Shown here: in pieces, positions 1 through 8,766 of the stretch
Layout of the letters: every line of letters starts with the position of its first letter
Numbering within the stretch: the stretch's first letter is position 1
Assembly: GCF_000709345.1 (NCBI RefSeq)
Contig: NZ_KL448323.1
Coordinates: forward strand, 4,068,658-4,132,657
Length of the DNA stretch: 64,000 bases
Direction of reading: 5' to 3'
Origin: Polaromonas glacialis
GTDB lineage: Bacteria; Pseudomonadota; Gammaproteobacteria; Burkholderiales; Burkholderiaceae_C
Program-made: the position numbers and the translations under genes
Notes under the pieces: generated by a model
The model's database searches: none
Seen by the model: only the letters and a program-made list of their open reading frames with translations
What the model was told of the DNA's origin: nothing

Positions 1-1491
1 CAGATGCTGCAGACGGTGCTGCCCGACTACACCTGGACCTCGCTGCTGCTGTGCCTGCTGGTCGGCACGGGCGTCGCTGGCGTCGGCATGGCCACGGCCA
101 GCGCGGTCACGCTGTTCGAGTTTCCGGGCCGGCGCACGTTTGAATGGGCTTTGTTGCTGCCGCTGGCCATGCCGGCGTATGTGGTGGCCTATGCCTACAC
201 CGACTTTTTGCAGTACGGCGGGCCGCTGCAGGCATGGCTGCGCGCGGCCTTCGGGCTGCAGGGGCGGCTGCTGCCCGAAGTGCGCAGCCTGGGCGGCGCG
301 GTGCTGGTGTTCACGGTGTCGCTGTACCCGTATGTCTATCTGCTGGCGCGCACCGCCCTGTCCGAGCGCGCCGCGCACCTGATGGAGGCGGCCCGGCTGC
401 TGGGCGCGCCGCTGTCCCGGCGCATCCGTGAGGTCGCCCTGCCGCTGGCGCGTCCGGCGGTGGCGGCCGGCGTGGCGCTGGCGTTGATGGAAACGCTGGC
501 GGATTTTGGCGTGTCCAGCTACTTTGGCATCCAGACCTTCACCGCCGGCATCTACAAGGCCTGGCTGTCGATGGACAACCGAATGGCGGCCGCGCAACTC
601 GCCACCGTGCTGCTGGTGTTCGTCGCGGTGCTGCTGCGCATCGAGCACAGCGCCCAGCGGCGCATGCGCTTTGCCGCCGGGCGCGGCGCGCGTGCCGGGT
701 CCGCCGACGCCGCCCCGGTGCAGCTGCGCGGCGGGCGGGCGGCGCTGGCCTGGGGCCTCTGCGCCGCGCCGATCGGCTTCGGCTTCGTGCTGCCGGTGCT
801 GTTCATGCTGCGGCCGCTGGTGCTGGGCTGGGACAACCTGCTCTGGGGCCAGTTTGCCAACTGGACGCTGAACAGCCTGTATCTAGCCGGGCTGAGCGCC
901 GTGCTGGCCACCGCGCTGGCCCTTGGCCTGGCGTTTGCCGTGCGGCGCCAGCCCGACCTGCTGACCCGTGGCGCGGTGCAACTGGCCAGCCTGGGCTATG
1001 CCGTTCCGGGCGCCGTCATCGTGGTCGGGCTGCTGCTGCCGGTGGGCTGGCTGCAGGCGGCCGCGCCGCAAACCGGCGCGGGCTACTGGGTCACCGCCAC
1101 CGTCCTTGGCGTGGTCTGGGCCTACCTGGTGCGTTTCAGCGCGGTGGCGCTGCAAAGTATCCAGAGCGGCTATTCGCGCATTCCGGCCAGCTTTGACGAC
1201 AGCGCCCGCATGCTCGGCACCACCGGCGCCGGCCTCTTGGTGCGGGTGCATTGGCCGCTATTGAAACGCTCGGTGGCGGTGGCCGGCCTCCTGGTGTTTG
1301 TCGATGTGATGAAGGAACTGCCCGCCACGCTGGTGCTGCGGCCCTTCAACAGCGACACCCTGGCGGTGGTGACCTACCAGCTGGCGCGCGACGAGCGCCT
1401 GGGCGAGGCGGCCCTGCCGGCGCTGGCGCTGGTGCTGGTCGGCCTGCTGCCGGTGGCTTTGCTGAGCCGCACCCTGCGCGCCAGAAAATAA
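1..1491 (+). CDS. Iron(III)-type ABC transporter permease, 5'-partial
   Basis: Inner-membrane permease of the FbpB/SfuB type, which moves Fe3+ delivered by a periplasmic binding protein. The visible 495 residues are strongly hydrophobic and hold two copies of the permease core, each with an EAA-type loop facing the ATPase: EAARLLGAP near residue 129 and DDSARMLGTT near 398. This tandem-permease layout is typical of the family. The reading frame is open to the left edge and the family is usually about 540 residues long, so the ATG at base 4 is probably internal and the N-terminus lies outside the window. The binding protein and ATPase genes are not visible, so iron as substrate is inferred from family resemblance. 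Confidence 0.85.
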   Translation, partial: QMLQTVLPDYTWTSLLLCLLVGTGVAGVGMATASAVTLFEFPGRRTFEWALLLPLAMPAYVVAYAYTDFLQYGGPLQAWLRAAFGLQGRLLPEVRSLGGAVLVFTVSLYPYVYLLARTALSERAAHLMEAARLLGAPLSRRIREVALPLARPAVAAGVALALMETLADFGVSSYFGIQTFTAGIYKAWLSMDNRMAAAQLATVLLVFVAVLLRIEHSAQRRMRFAAGRGARAGSADAAPVQLRGGRAALAWGLCAAPIGFGFVLPVLFMLRPLVLGWDNLLWGQFANWTLNSLYLAGLSAVLATALALGLAFAVRRQPDLLTRGAVQLASLGYAVPGAVIVVGLLLPVGWLQAAAPQTGAGYWVTATVLGVVWAYLVRFSAVALQSIQSGYSRIPASFDDSARMLGTTGAGLLVRVHWPLLKRSVAVAGLLVFVDVMKELPATLVLRPFNSDTLAVVTYQLARDERLGEAALPALALVLVGLLPVALLSRTLRARK

Positions 1492-1668
1492 CCGTTCCAG
1501 CGTCTGCCCAGCCCGACTGTAGTCATCAGACTACCGCTTCAAAATCCGACGGCCTACTTCTTTGCCGCCTTGTCATGGCTAGCATCTTGTTTCTGCAGGC
1601 AGGGACGGTTGCCCTTGCGGCATTCTCCAAAATGCCAGGCAGAGTGACACCATAACGAGGAGAAAAGC

Positions 1669-1890
1669 ATGAACGAAGATCGAATAGAAGGTAACTGGCT
1701 CCAGTTCAAAGGCAAGGTCAAGGAGCAGTGGGGCAAGCTGACCGATGATGACCTTGATGTCATTGCCGGCAAGCGCGACCAGTTGCTGGGCAAGATTCAG
1801 GAGCGCCATGGCGTGACGCTCGAAGAAGCCGAAATCCAGGTCAATGCCTGGCATGAGCGCAACCCCACCAATTTCTTCGAGCGTTACTGA
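1669..1890 (+). CDS. CsbD family stress protein
   Basis: A 73-residue hydrophilic protein of the CsbD/YjbJ family. It begins MNEDRIEGNWLQFKGKVKEQ, the family signature, followed by W-G-K-L-T-D-D-D. Members are small, abundant cytoplasmic proteins induced by general or osmotic stress; no biochemical activity is established. A strong ribosome binding site (GAGGAG) lies 7 bases before the ATG. It stands alone, 62 bases before another stress-like secreted protein. A second, more divergent CsbD protein is encoded at 6569-6754. Confidence 0.9.
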   Translation: MNEDRIEGNWLQFKGKVKEQWGKLTDDDLDVIAGKRDQLLGKIQERHGVTLEEAEIQVNAWHERNPTNFFERY

Positions 1891-1952
1891 GCCGCTGTTG
1901 ATCAGCTTCTCTGTTTAAAAGCTAAAACTATCCAACTTTTCAAGGATTCATC

Positions 1953-2522
1953 ATGAAAACCAGACTTCTCATGCTCAGCGTCGCCATGTCGTGCATTTTT
2001 GCCGGCAATGCCATCGCCCTGACCAAAGCCGAATACGATACCCAGAAAAAGCAGATCAGCGCCGACTACAAGGTCAACCGCGACAAGTGCGGCAGCCTCA
2101 AAGCCAACGCCAAGGACGTCTGCGTGTCCGAAGCCAAGGGCGCCGAAAAGGTCGCCAAGGCCGAACTCGAATCCCAGTACAAGCCCAGCGTCAAGCACAC
2201 CCGTGATGTCGCCATGACCAAGGCCGACACGGCTTACGACACCGCCAAGGAAAAGTGCGATGACCTGGCCGGCAATGCCAAGGATGTCTGCGTCAAGGAT
2301 GCCAAGGCCGCGCACGTAAAAGCCAAGGAGGATGCCAAGGTCGTCCAGGCTGCCACCGAAGGCAGCGCCAACAAGGCCGCCAATGTGAACGAAGCCAAAA
2401 AAGAAGCCAGCGCTGAAACGCGCGAAGCCCAGTACAAGGCCGCCAGGGAGCGCTGCGACAGCCTGGCCGGCAATGCCAAGGACACCTGCCAGGCCGATGC
2501 CAAGGCCAAGTTCGGCATGTGA
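1953..2522 (+). CDS. Secreted Ala/Lys-rich protein with three Cys-pair repeats
   Basis: A 189-residue protein with an N-terminal signal peptide (positive start, hydrophobic residues 5-21, cleavage probably after the Ala residues near 20-22), so it is likely periplasmic. The mature part is rich in Ala, Lys, Asp and Glu and predicted helical. It contains three copies of a motif close to C-D-S-L-A-G-N-A-K-D-V-C: Cys46/57, Cys102/113 and Cys168/179, always C-x10-C. In the periplasm each pair could form a disulfide. Similar proteins are annotated as hypothetical in Burkholderiales; I do not know a function. It sits directly after the csbD-like gene and ends with a clear terminator. Confidence 0.8.
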   Translation: MKTRLLMLSVAMSCIFAGNAIALTKAEYDTQKKQISADYKVNRDKCGSLKANAKDVCVSEAKGAEKVAKAELESQYKPSVKHTRDVAMTKADTAYDTAKEKCDDLAGNAKDVCVKDAKAAHVKAKEDAKVVQAATEGSANKAANVNEAKKEASAETREAQYKAARERCDSLAGNAKDTCQADAKAKFGM

Positions 2523-2575
2523 TGCTTGCCTGAGTGCCGGTCAGGGCAGTTCATGCCCATGACGCCAAGGCCTTG

Positions 2576-2612
2576 AAAATCCCGCAACTGTGCAGACAGG
2601 CCGGGATTTTTT
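2576..2612 (+). terminator. Rho-independent terminator
   Basis: Inverted repeat AAAATCCCG ... CGGGATTTTTTC, with the T-run on the plus strand, about 55 bases after the stop of the Cys-repeat protein. It probably ends that transcript. Confidence 0.8.
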
Positions 2613-2635
2613 CGTTCGCAATAGTGAATCTTTTT

Positions 2636-2684
2636 TTGATAGCTGAAATCGCATATGCACTAAGCGAAGAAGGCTGTTTTGACC
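2636..2684 (+). repeat. Palindromic repeat copy 1 (degenerate left arm)
   Basis: TGATAGCTGAAATCGCATAT then CACTAAGCGAAGAAGGCTG and TTTTGA. The right part matches the family arm (ATGC..TAAGCG..AGGC.GTTTT); the left half of the palindrome is decayed. Intergenic, between the secreted protein and the 3' end of the Stealth gene. Confidence 0.6.
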
Positions 2685-2699
2685 AATAATCCTGGCGGT

Positions 2700-3752
2700 T
2701 CAGGCGGCCATTCGCTGGTCGCCTGCCCATTCAAACGATGACGGTTCGGGCAGGAGTTTTTCCAGGGTTTGCGCAATCCTCAGCAGGCGCGGATCGTCGC
2801 CCGCCGCTTCGTCGCAGGTGTCGTTGATGCAGAAAAACGGCAGGTGGCCGAAGTTCTGCTCAAGCGCGTCAAATTGCTGCGCCGCCTGGGCGTCGCCGGT
2901 GTTGATGTAGAGCGGATTGAGCACCTGCTGCTCGGCGTAGCCCATCTGCACCATCCAGCGCGGCGCCAGGTCGGGAACGATGGGCGGAATCCGCCAGGAG
3001 CGAAACACGGTGGAGCGCACCTGCGCAAACCAGTCCTGCGCCAGGTGCTCAAGCTCATGCATCACGCTTTTGCGCATGGCGCGCGGCGTGTGCGAATAGA
3101 CCTGGGCAATATGCCGGTAGTGCGGATAGCGCTCGGCGAGCCAGCGTCCGGACTCGATCGACGCATTGACCAGCGCCGTCTCGTCCGGCTGCAGCGCCTC
3201 GGGGTGCGCCGCCGACGCCGGCTCCAGAAATACCTTGAGCCGGCCTTCGAACCACCAGGCCGGATTGACCTTCTGGCCAAAAAACACGTCGTCGTTCAGG
3301 TAGATGAACCGTTCGGACAGGCCGGGAATATAGTGCAGCCAGGACTCGATATGGCCCGAGTCGAACACCTCGGGCGAGGCTGGCGGCAGCAGCTGGCGGT
3401 GGTCCACCAGCGTCACCCGGCCAGACGGCCGCAGCCAGGCCGGCGTTTGCGCGTCGGTCACGATGTAGACATGGCCGTGGTCCGGGAAGAAAAGTTCCAG
3501 CGCGCGCAGGTTGAAAAGCAGTTCCGAATTGTCCCGGTAGCGCCCTGCCACGTTGCCAAAAGCCGCCAGTTCCTCGCCGTTCCGGCGGGTCCAGGCGGCA
3601 TAGGCGCGTTGGCGCTTGCGCAGCCAGACAGGATCGGCGCCGTTTACCCAGAGGTAAACAATGTCGATCCGGCCTGCATCTTCAGCTGGGCCATTGAGCG
3701 AGTTTTTCAAATTTGCTTGTCCTTGCCGTTCAAGGCGTGAGTGCGTCAGCAT
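2700..3752 (-). CDS. Stealth-family sugar-phosphate transferase
   Basis: A 350-residue protein with the conserved regions of the Stealth family, whose members transfer sugar-1-phosphates during capsule or exopolysaccharide synthesis. CR1 is visible as IDIVYLWVNGADPVW near residue 29, and CR2 around HVYIVTDAQTPAWL and SERFIYLNDDVFFG, with the acidic NDD triplet. Downstream HTPRAMRKSVMHELE fits CR3. I place the start at the ATG at 3752. A longer in-frame start at 3854 exists, but the extra 34 residues are not family-like. No other polysaccharide genes are nearby, so the polymer it serves is unknown. Confidence 0.8.
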   Translation of the reverse strand: MLTHSRLERQGQANLKNSLNGPAEDAGRIDIVYLWVNGADPVWLRKRQRAYAAWTRRNGEELAAFGNVAGRYRDNSELLFNLRALELFFPDHGHVYIVTDAQTPAWLRPSGRVTLVDHRQLLPPASPEVFDSGHIESWLHYIPGLSERFIYLNDDVFFGQKVNPAWWFEGRLKVFLEPASAAHPEALQPDETALVNASIESGRWLAERYPHYRHIAQVYSHTPRAMRKSVMHELEHLAQDWFAQVRSTVFRSWRIPPIVPDLAPRWMVQMGYAEQQVLNPLYINTGDAQAAQQFDALEQNFGHLPFFCINDTCDEAAGDDPRLLRIAQTLEKLLPEPSSFEWAGDQRMAA

Positions 3753-3876
3753 TTCTTGCAGGGTGCAGTGCGGGAGCGGAAAAGTCCTGGGTGCCCGCTT
3801 TTCAACGGCTGGCAGCTTGAGAATGCCGGATATTTCCACCCAGGCCATCATCAAGTGGTTTTGATGATCAGATATG

Positions 3877-3925
3877 TCTTTTGCGCTTATGCTGCCTGCA
3901 TAAGCTGCTATTTAAATAATAGCGA
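3877..3925 (-). repeat. Palindromic repeat copy 2
   Basis: Read on the minus strand: CGCTATTATTTAAATAGCAG, then CTTATGCAGGCAGCATAAGC and GCAAAAGAC. Both arms are present: the AT-rich GCTATT/AATAGC palindrome and the CTTATGCAG...GCATAAG hairpin ending in GCGCAAAA. One of the best intergenic copies. Confidence 0.85.
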
Positions 3926-4077
3926 ATAATGTGGCTGGGTTTTTCAATCCCGGCTGAGTTACATTTTAAACAGGTTGGATACAGTGAAATGCTTGGTGAC
4001 CAGGCGTCAATTCGCCGCATCCTTGGCTGGCGGCGAAATCCAGCCTGCAGGAACGGATGTGCCCGAGCCAGCAATAG

Positions 4078-4110
4078 AGTAAGCGAGTAAGCGAGTAAGT
4101 AAGTGAATGA
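4078..4110 (+). repeat. Tandem 8-bp repeat
   Basis: GAGTAAGC repeated about three times and then decaying (GAGTAAGT, AAGTGAAT). It lies about 80 bases before the preferred start of the hybrid histidine kinase. Such arrays can vary in copy number by slippage. Confidence 0.7.
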
Positions 4111-4187
4111 AAGTCACAATTGATGCAAAATGACATTTGTCACTCATCCTGAACAAGCCCCTGGATCAAAACCAACTCTTGTCTCGC

Positions 4188-6452
4188 ATGCCAATGAACC
4201 ATCAGAACAACCCGGCAGACGCGTCGCGGAAGCCCGCTTTTCTGGCCAATGGTGGCGAAATGGGCGCGCTGATCAATGCCCAGGACTGGCGCGGGACCGC
4301 TCTCGGCTCACCGGCCAGCTGGCCGCCCACCCTTAAAAGCATGCTGGCCACGCTGCTCAGCAGTCCCCAGCCCATGATCATGGGCTGGGGGCCAGACTTT
4401 TTCTCATTCTTCAACGACAGTTACAGCCAGATGCTCGGTTCACGCTTTGGCGGCCTGTCGGGCGTGCCTGCCGCCGAACAGTGGAGCGATTCCTGGTCGG
4501 ACATCGAGCCCATTGCGAAGAAAGCGCTTGGCGGCGAGGGCGCCTATTACGAGGACATGCCCTTGACCTTGAAGCGCAAAGGCTACAGGGAAGCGACCTG
4601 GTGGAGGCTTTCATTCCTGCCGTTTCGTGACGAAACAGGTCAGGTCGCCGGCGTGTACTGCCTTCTCGTCGAAACCACTGAAAAACGGCTGGCGGAACAG
4701 CGCCGGGTGCAAGCGCAAAAGCAGCAGGCTTTCCAGGTCGAGATCAGCGATGCCTTGCGCGACGCCGCTGAACCCGAGCCCATGATGGCGCTGGCGGCGC
4801 AAAAGCTGGGCCAGTATCTCAACGCCACGTGTACCGGCTATGCCGAGGCCGACCAAGCGGGCGAATGGCGCCCGGTGGTGCCCATGTGGTCCGATGGCAG
4901 CTTCCCCTGCCTGGCCGCAAGCCATCGGCTTGACGCTTACGGACCGGACATGCTTGCAGAACTCCGTTCGGGACGCACCGTGGCCGTCAACGACACGGCT
5001 GTCGATCCACTCACCGCCGCAGCCGCCTGCGATGCCAGCGACATGTCTCCCCGGGCCCATGCCTTCATGGGTTCACCGCTCATCGTGAACGGCCGCCTGG
5101 CGATGGTGCTGTTCGTGGTCAATTCCCGGCCGCGTGCCTGGCTGGACTGCGAGAAAGCGCTGGTCGAGGAGGTCGCGGCGCGGACCTGGATTTCACTGCG
5201 GCGGCTGCTGGCGGAAAAGAACCTGCGCCTGACGAATGCGGTCCTCGAACAGCGCACGACCGAACTGCTGCGCAGCGAGACGGCGTTGCGCCAGTCGCAA
5301 AAGCTGGAGGCGCTCGGGCAACTCACCGGCGGCGTTGCCCACGATTTCAACAACCTGCTGGCCGTGATCAATTCGTCGGTCGAACTGTTGCGCAGCCAAC
5401 GGCTCCCTGCGGAGCATTGCGACTATTACCTGGAACTGATCCACGACACGGTGGGCCGCGCCGTCAAGCTCACGCGCCAGCTGCTGGCCTTTGCCCGCCA
5501 GCAGCCGCTTGTCCCGGAAGTGTTCGACGTTGACCGGCAGGTGAAAAGCGTGATTGACCTGGTCAAACCGCTGGTGGGGGCTCGGATAGAAATTCTTCAT
5601 CGGTTCAATGTGCCGGGGGGCTGTTTCGCCCTGGCCGACGTCAACCAGTTTGAAACCGCCTTGGTGAACCTGGCGGTCAATGCCCGCGATGCCATGAATG
5701 CCAGCGGCCAGTTTGTCATTGAGGTTCAAAAAGTCGACAGGATACCGGCCGGTCCGGGCCGTGGCCCCCGGCAGGGAGATTTCATTGCCATTTCGGCCAG
5801 CGACACAGGCTGCGGCATTGCCGCTGAAAAACTGGAAGCGATTTTCGAGCCTTTCTACACCACCAAGGAGGTGGGCAGGGGCACGGGCCTTGGCTTGAGC
5901 CAGGTTTTCGGCTTTGCCCAGCAATCGGGCGGAGAGGTGACTGTCAGGAGCGAGCCCGGCAAGGGATCTGTTTTTACCCTCTACCTGCCGCGCGCCGAAA
6001 GGGCCTCCGAGCCGCAGGCCCTACCGGCAGTGCCAGAAGCGCCAATTTTCCATGACGCCATAGCGGTGCTGGTTGTGGAGGACAACGAAGCCCTGGGCCA
6101 GATCACCTGCGAGATTCTTGAGGTGCTGGGCTACCAGTCGGTCTGGGCGGCCAGCGCCGCCGCCGCGCTGAAACTGCTGGCCGCTGACGCCGGGCGGTTT
6201 GGCCTGGTTTTTTCCGATGTCGTGATGCCGGGGATCAATGGAATCGAGTTTGGCGAACAGGTCCGGCGTGAATATCCCGGCCTTCCGGTGGTGCTGACCA
6301 GCGGCTACAACTCGGTCATGGCCGAAAACGGCCATCATGCGTTTGAACTGATCCTGAAGCCTTACACGTCGGACACCCTGGCGCGGCTGTTCCACCAGGC
6401 CATTGGCGGGCACAAATCGACCGGCTTCTTGCCGCCCGGAACGACCGGCTGA
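4188..6452 (+). CDS. Hybrid sensor histidine kinase (PAS-GAF-HisKA-HATPase-REC)
   Basis: About 754 residues. The N-terminal third resembles a PAS domain (MIMGWGPDFFSFFNDSYSQM), followed by a GAF-like domain to about residue 340. The HisKA H-box is GGVAHDFNNLLAVINS with His near 385, the N-box VNLAVNARDAM near 493, and the G-boxes DTGCGI and GRGTGLGLSQV near 545-570. A C-terminal receiver has the phospho-Asp in VFSDVVMPGING near 677 and Lys in LKPY. No membrane segments are seen, so it should be cytoplasmic. The start is ATG 4188 (or 4194); a TTG at 4137 in frame is less likely. No partner regulator is adjacent, so phosphate probably leaves through an unlinked protein. The signal is unknown. 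Confidence 0.88.
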   Translation: MPMNHQNNPADASRKPAFLANGGEMGALINAQDWRGTALGSPASWPPTLKSMLATLLSSPQPMIMGWGPDFFSFFNDSYSQMLGSRFGGLSGVPAAEQWSDSWSDIEPIAKKALGGEGAYYEDMPLTLKRKGYREATWWRLSFLPFRDETGQVAGVYCLLVETTEKRLAEQRRVQAQKQQAFQVEISDALRDAAEPEPMMALAAQKLGQYLNATCTGYAEADQAGEWRPVVPMWSDGSFPCLAASHRLDAYGPDMLAELRSGRTVAVNDTAVDPLTAAAACDASDMSPRAHAFMGSPLIVNGRLAMVLFVVNSRPRAWLDCEKALVEEVAARTWISLRRLLAEKNLRLTNAVLEQRTTELLRSETALRQSQKLEALGQLTGGVAHDFNNLLAVINSSVELLRSQRLPAEHCDYYLELIHDTVGRAVKLTRQLLAFARQQPLVPEVFDVDRQVKSVIDLVKPLVGARIEILHRFNVPGGCFALADVNQFETALVNLAVNARDAMNASGQFVIEVQKVDRIPAGPGRGPRQGDFIAISASDTGCGIAAEKLEAIFEPFYTTKEVGRGTGLGLSQVFGFAQQSGGEVTVRSEPGKGSVFTLYLPRAERASEPQALPAVPEAPIFHDAIAVLVVEDNEALGQITCEILEVLGYQSVWAASAAAALKLLAADAGRFGLVFSDVVMPGINGIEFGEQVRREYPGLPVVLTSGYNSVMAENGHHAFELILKPYTSDTLARLFHQAIGGHKSTGFLPPGTTG

Positions 6453-6459
6453 AACGGAG

Positions 6460-6493
6460 AAAGCCCGCAATGCCAACCAGCATGCGGGTTTTC
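6460..6493 (+). terminator. Rho-independent terminator of the hybrid kinase
   Basis: Stem AAAGCCCGCA ... TGCGGGTTTT with a 13-base loop and a short T-run, 7 bases after the stop codon. Confidence 0.8.
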
Positions 6494-6519
6494 GGTGTTA
6501 TTTCTCGATCCCGAAAAGC

Positions 6520-6548
6520 AAAGCGGCCGGTACCAGACCAGCCGCTTT
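6520..6548 (-). terminator. Rho-independent terminator of the minus-strand csbD-like gene
   Basis: AAAGCGGC ... GCCGCTTT hairpin followed on the minus strand by TGCTTTTC, 20 bases past the stop of the gene at 6569-6754. Confidence 0.65.
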
Positions 6549-6568
6549 CGTTCGGGTTTTAATCCGGA

Positions 6569-6754
6569 TCAGATTTTATCGACAGCGTCCTTCAGGACTT
6601 CCTTGGCGTCGCCGACGTTTTTCTGGATTCGCCCTTCGGATTGTTTCACAAGACCTTTTGCTTCCTGTTCGGGACTGTCGATCAGTTCGCCAGTCTTGGA
6701 TTGAACCTTGCCAGCCGCTTCCTTGAGCGCGCCCTTGACTTGATCAGTGTTCAT
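6569..6754 (-). CDS. CsbD family stress protein, second copy
   Basis: A 61-residue protein starting MNTDQVKGALKEAAGKVQSK, characteristic of CsbD/YjbJ. It is shorter than the copy at 1669 and built almost entirely of short helices rich in Lys and Glu. A purine-rich ribosome binding site (AAAGGAT) precedes the ATG on the minus strand. It is monocistronic with its own terminator. Likely stress-induced and cytoplasmic; no catalytic role is known for the family. Confidence 0.88.
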   Translation of the reverse strand: MNTDQVKGALKEAAGKVQSKTGELIDSPEQEAKGLVKQSEGRIQKNVGDAKEVLKDAVDKI

Positions 6755-6983
6755 AATTTGATCCTTTTGAGTGTTGAGGTGAGTGACGAAGCCACGGTAA
6801 TATCATTGGCGCATCGTGAAAAGCGGTACATAGCTCAAGCATACGTGGGTTGATTCCTACGTGTTGATTTGCGCAAGCAGGCGGTTCGCAGGCTGGCATT
6901 GCTTCAAGGAAAACCGCCGGCTTTCTGAACAGCGTCCTTGGAGAGCATCGCTCCATCAACCCCATCATCACAAGGCTGCAAAA

Positions 6984-7250
6984 ATGGAACGAGACACCTT
7001 TATGGAAATCCTTGCCCGGGAAGGTTTCAGGGAAGTAGTGACCGTGACGCGGGAAGCCGGTGGATTCCTCGACACGCACGCGCATCCCTTTGAGGCAAAG
7101 GCGCTGATTCTCAGCGGCGGCCTGCGCCTGCGGGCCGGGGATGAAGACCAGTTCTATCGGACCGGCGAGGTGTTCCATCTGCTGGCGGGCAAGCCGCATT
7201 CCGAGCAGTATGGACCTGAAGGCGTGACCTATCTGGTGGGCCGGCGATGA
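6984..7250 (+). CDS. Small cupin-domain protein
   Basis: About 89 residues forming a single cupin barrel. THAHPFEAKALILSGGLRLR supplies the HxH..E metal-binding motif, and GEVFHLLAGKPHSEQYG the second motif with His. Small single-cupin proteins bind a metal and may act on, or sense, small ligands; the substrate here is unknown. I chose ATG 6984 because the family-like sequence begins there; an upstream in-frame start at 6861 adds 41 unrelated residues. It is 45 bases from the 3' end of gspF on the opposite strand. Confidence 0.75.
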   Translation: MERDTFMEILAREGFREVVTVTREAGGFLDTHAHPFEAKALILSGGLRLRAGDEDQFYRTGEVFHLLAGKPHSEQYGPEGVTYLVGRR

Positions 7251-7295
7251 CGGTCCGCGCATGGCCCATGCCATGCCTTGCCCCCGGTGCCTGGT

Positions 7296-8534
7296 TCACC
7301 GCGCCAGCTGGTTGAGCTGGATGATGGGCAGCAGCACGGCAAGAACGATCAGCATCACGACCAGGCCCATCACCACGATCAGCAGCGGCTCCAGCAAGGT
7401 GGCAATTTGCATCGCGCGGCGTTGCACTTCGGTGCCGAGCTGGCGGGCCGCGCGGTCCAGCATCACCGGCAACTGGCCGGTCTGCTCGCCCAGTCGGGCA
7501 AACATGCTGAGCAGCCCCGGAAAACGCTTTTTATGCCCGATGGCCGACGCCAGCGGCGTGCCTTCGCGCACCAGCACCAGCGCGTCGAGCGCGTCGGCGC
7601 GCATGGCCCGGTTCGACAACGTGTCGGCCGCTGCCTGCAAGGCCTTGAGGATGGGCACGCCGGCGCCCGCCAGCATGGACAGGGTGCCGGCAAAACGCGC
7701 GGCGTTGTAGCCGCGCGAGAGCTTGCCCAGCACCGGCAGCGTCAGCCAGGCCGCATCGAACCGTTCACGGAATGCGGCGCTGGTCCAGGCCAGCCGGAAG
7801 CCGCCCGCCATCGCGGCCAGCGCCAGCAGCACCAGCCAGCCCTGGTTGCGCACGAAGCCGGCCAGGCCGAGCATGATGACGGTCAGCACCGGCAAGGCCC
7901 GCTTGCTGCCGGCAAACACCTGCGCCACCTGCGGCACCACATAGCCCAGCAGGAAGGTGACGATGACAATGGCCACCAGCGTGACGATGGCCGGGTACAG
8001 GGCCGCGCCCACCAGCTTGGCCTTGAGTTCCTGACTCTGCTCCAGGTCGTCGGCCAGCCGTTCGAGCACCATGCCGAGATTGCCGCTGTGTTCGCCGGCG
8101 CCCACGACCGCGCAGTACGTCGCTGAAAACTCGCGCGGGTGCTGGGCCAGCGCGGTGGCGAAAGCGGTGCCGCCGTTGACTTCGGCGCGCAGGTTGGCGA
8201 CCAGGTGGCGCTGGGGAATGTTTTCGGATTCGTCGGCCAGTGCCGTCAGCGCCCGCTCCAGCGGCAGGCCGGAAGTGACCAGCCCGGCGATCTGGCGCGT
8301 CCAGATCGCCAGCGCCGTGGCATTGAAGACGCGCTTGCTCCACAGCGTGGTGTTCCAGCCCGAAGCGCTGGCGGACTGCACGCCCTTGCCCGCCGCGCCG
8401 ACCGCCTGGACCGCCAGCGGCACCAGCGCCTGCGCCCGCAGCATGCTGCGCGCCGACCGGGCGGTGTCGGCCTCGATGATGCCCTTGCGGGTCGCGCCGT
8501 CGGCGCTCAAGGCTTCGAATGAATAGGCGGGCAT
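7296..8534 (-). CDS. gspF: Type II secretion inner-membrane platform protein GspF
   Basis: A 412-residue polytopic protein starting MPAYSFEALSADGATRKG, the GspF N-terminus. Two T2SSF repeats (about residues 75-200 and 280-400) each end in hydrophobic segments, and a final membrane span (PLLIVVMGLVVMLIVLAVLL) closes the protein. GspF anchors the pseudopilus assembly machinery and contacts GspE and GspL. The start at 8534 matches the family; the frame extends 36 codons further but only into a repeat. It is the last gene of the gsp operon, separated from gspE by a 230-base spacer holding a dispersed repeat. Confidence 0.95.
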   Translation of the reverse strand: MPAYSFEALSADGATRKGIIEADTARSARSMLRAQALVPLAVQAVGAAGKGVQSASASGWNTTLWSKRVFNATALAIWTRQIAGLVTSGLPLERALTALADESENIPQRHLVANLRAEVNGGTAFATALAQHPREFSATYCAVVGAGEHSGNLGMVLERLADDLEQSQELKAKLVGAALYPAIVTLVAIVIVTFLLGYVVPQVAQVFAGSKRALPVLTVIMLGLAGFVRNQGWLVLLALAAMAGGFRLAWTSAAFRERFDAAWLTLPVLGKLSRGYNAARFAGTLSMLAGAGVPILKALQAAADTLSNRAMRADALDALVLVREGTPLASAIGHKKRFPGLLSMFARLGEQTGQLPVMLDRAARQLGTEVQRRAMQIATLLEPLLIVVMGLVVMLIVLAVLLPIIQLNQLAR

Positions 8535-8585
8535 GGATGCTCTCGTTAAACGTCCGGCGATGTAACCGGGGCAGCAGTTCCATTC

Positions 8586-8764
8586 CAGCCAGTGCCGCGG
8601 AACTGGCTTTGCCATGCCGCAGGCTGTAGGCTGCGGCTCCAAGCCCGCCTGCGCGGGCTTGGACAGCCTGCAGATGCGCCGCCTCTGGCGGCGTGGCGCC
8701 CTGCAAGGGCAGCGGCCCCCCCCGTGGGCAGCGCATTACACGAAGTGAATAGTGTGGGGGCCAT
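8586..8764 (+). repeat. GC-rich dispersed repeat, copy A, between gspE and gspF
   Basis: Shares CCGCGGAACTGGCTTTGCCA, GCAGCGGCCCCC, the ACACG-AGTG block and GTGGGGGC with copies at 17567-17675 and, inverted, 29944-30056. This copy is longer because of extra internal hairpins (AAGCCCGCCTGCGCGGGCTT and GCCGCCTCTGGCGGCG). It sits inside the operon and could act as an attenuator or mRNA-stability element. Confidence 0.8.
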
Positions 8765-8766
8765 AT

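Larger units (their letters stand above)
3753..4187. other. Intergenic region with a repeat copy and short tandem repeats
   Basis: Divergent space between the Stealth gene (minus) and the hybrid kinase (plus). It holds palindromic repeat copy 2 (3877-3925) and an 8-base tandem repeat (4078-4110). No convincing gene is seen. Promoters for both flanking genes must lie here, but I could not pick a reliable -35/-10 pair. Confidence 0.6.

Noticed and set aside
4137..4187. Upstream TTG start for the hybrid kinase
   Set aside because: The extra 17 residues are not family-like and no ribosome binding site is evident; ATG 4188 or 4194 is preferred.
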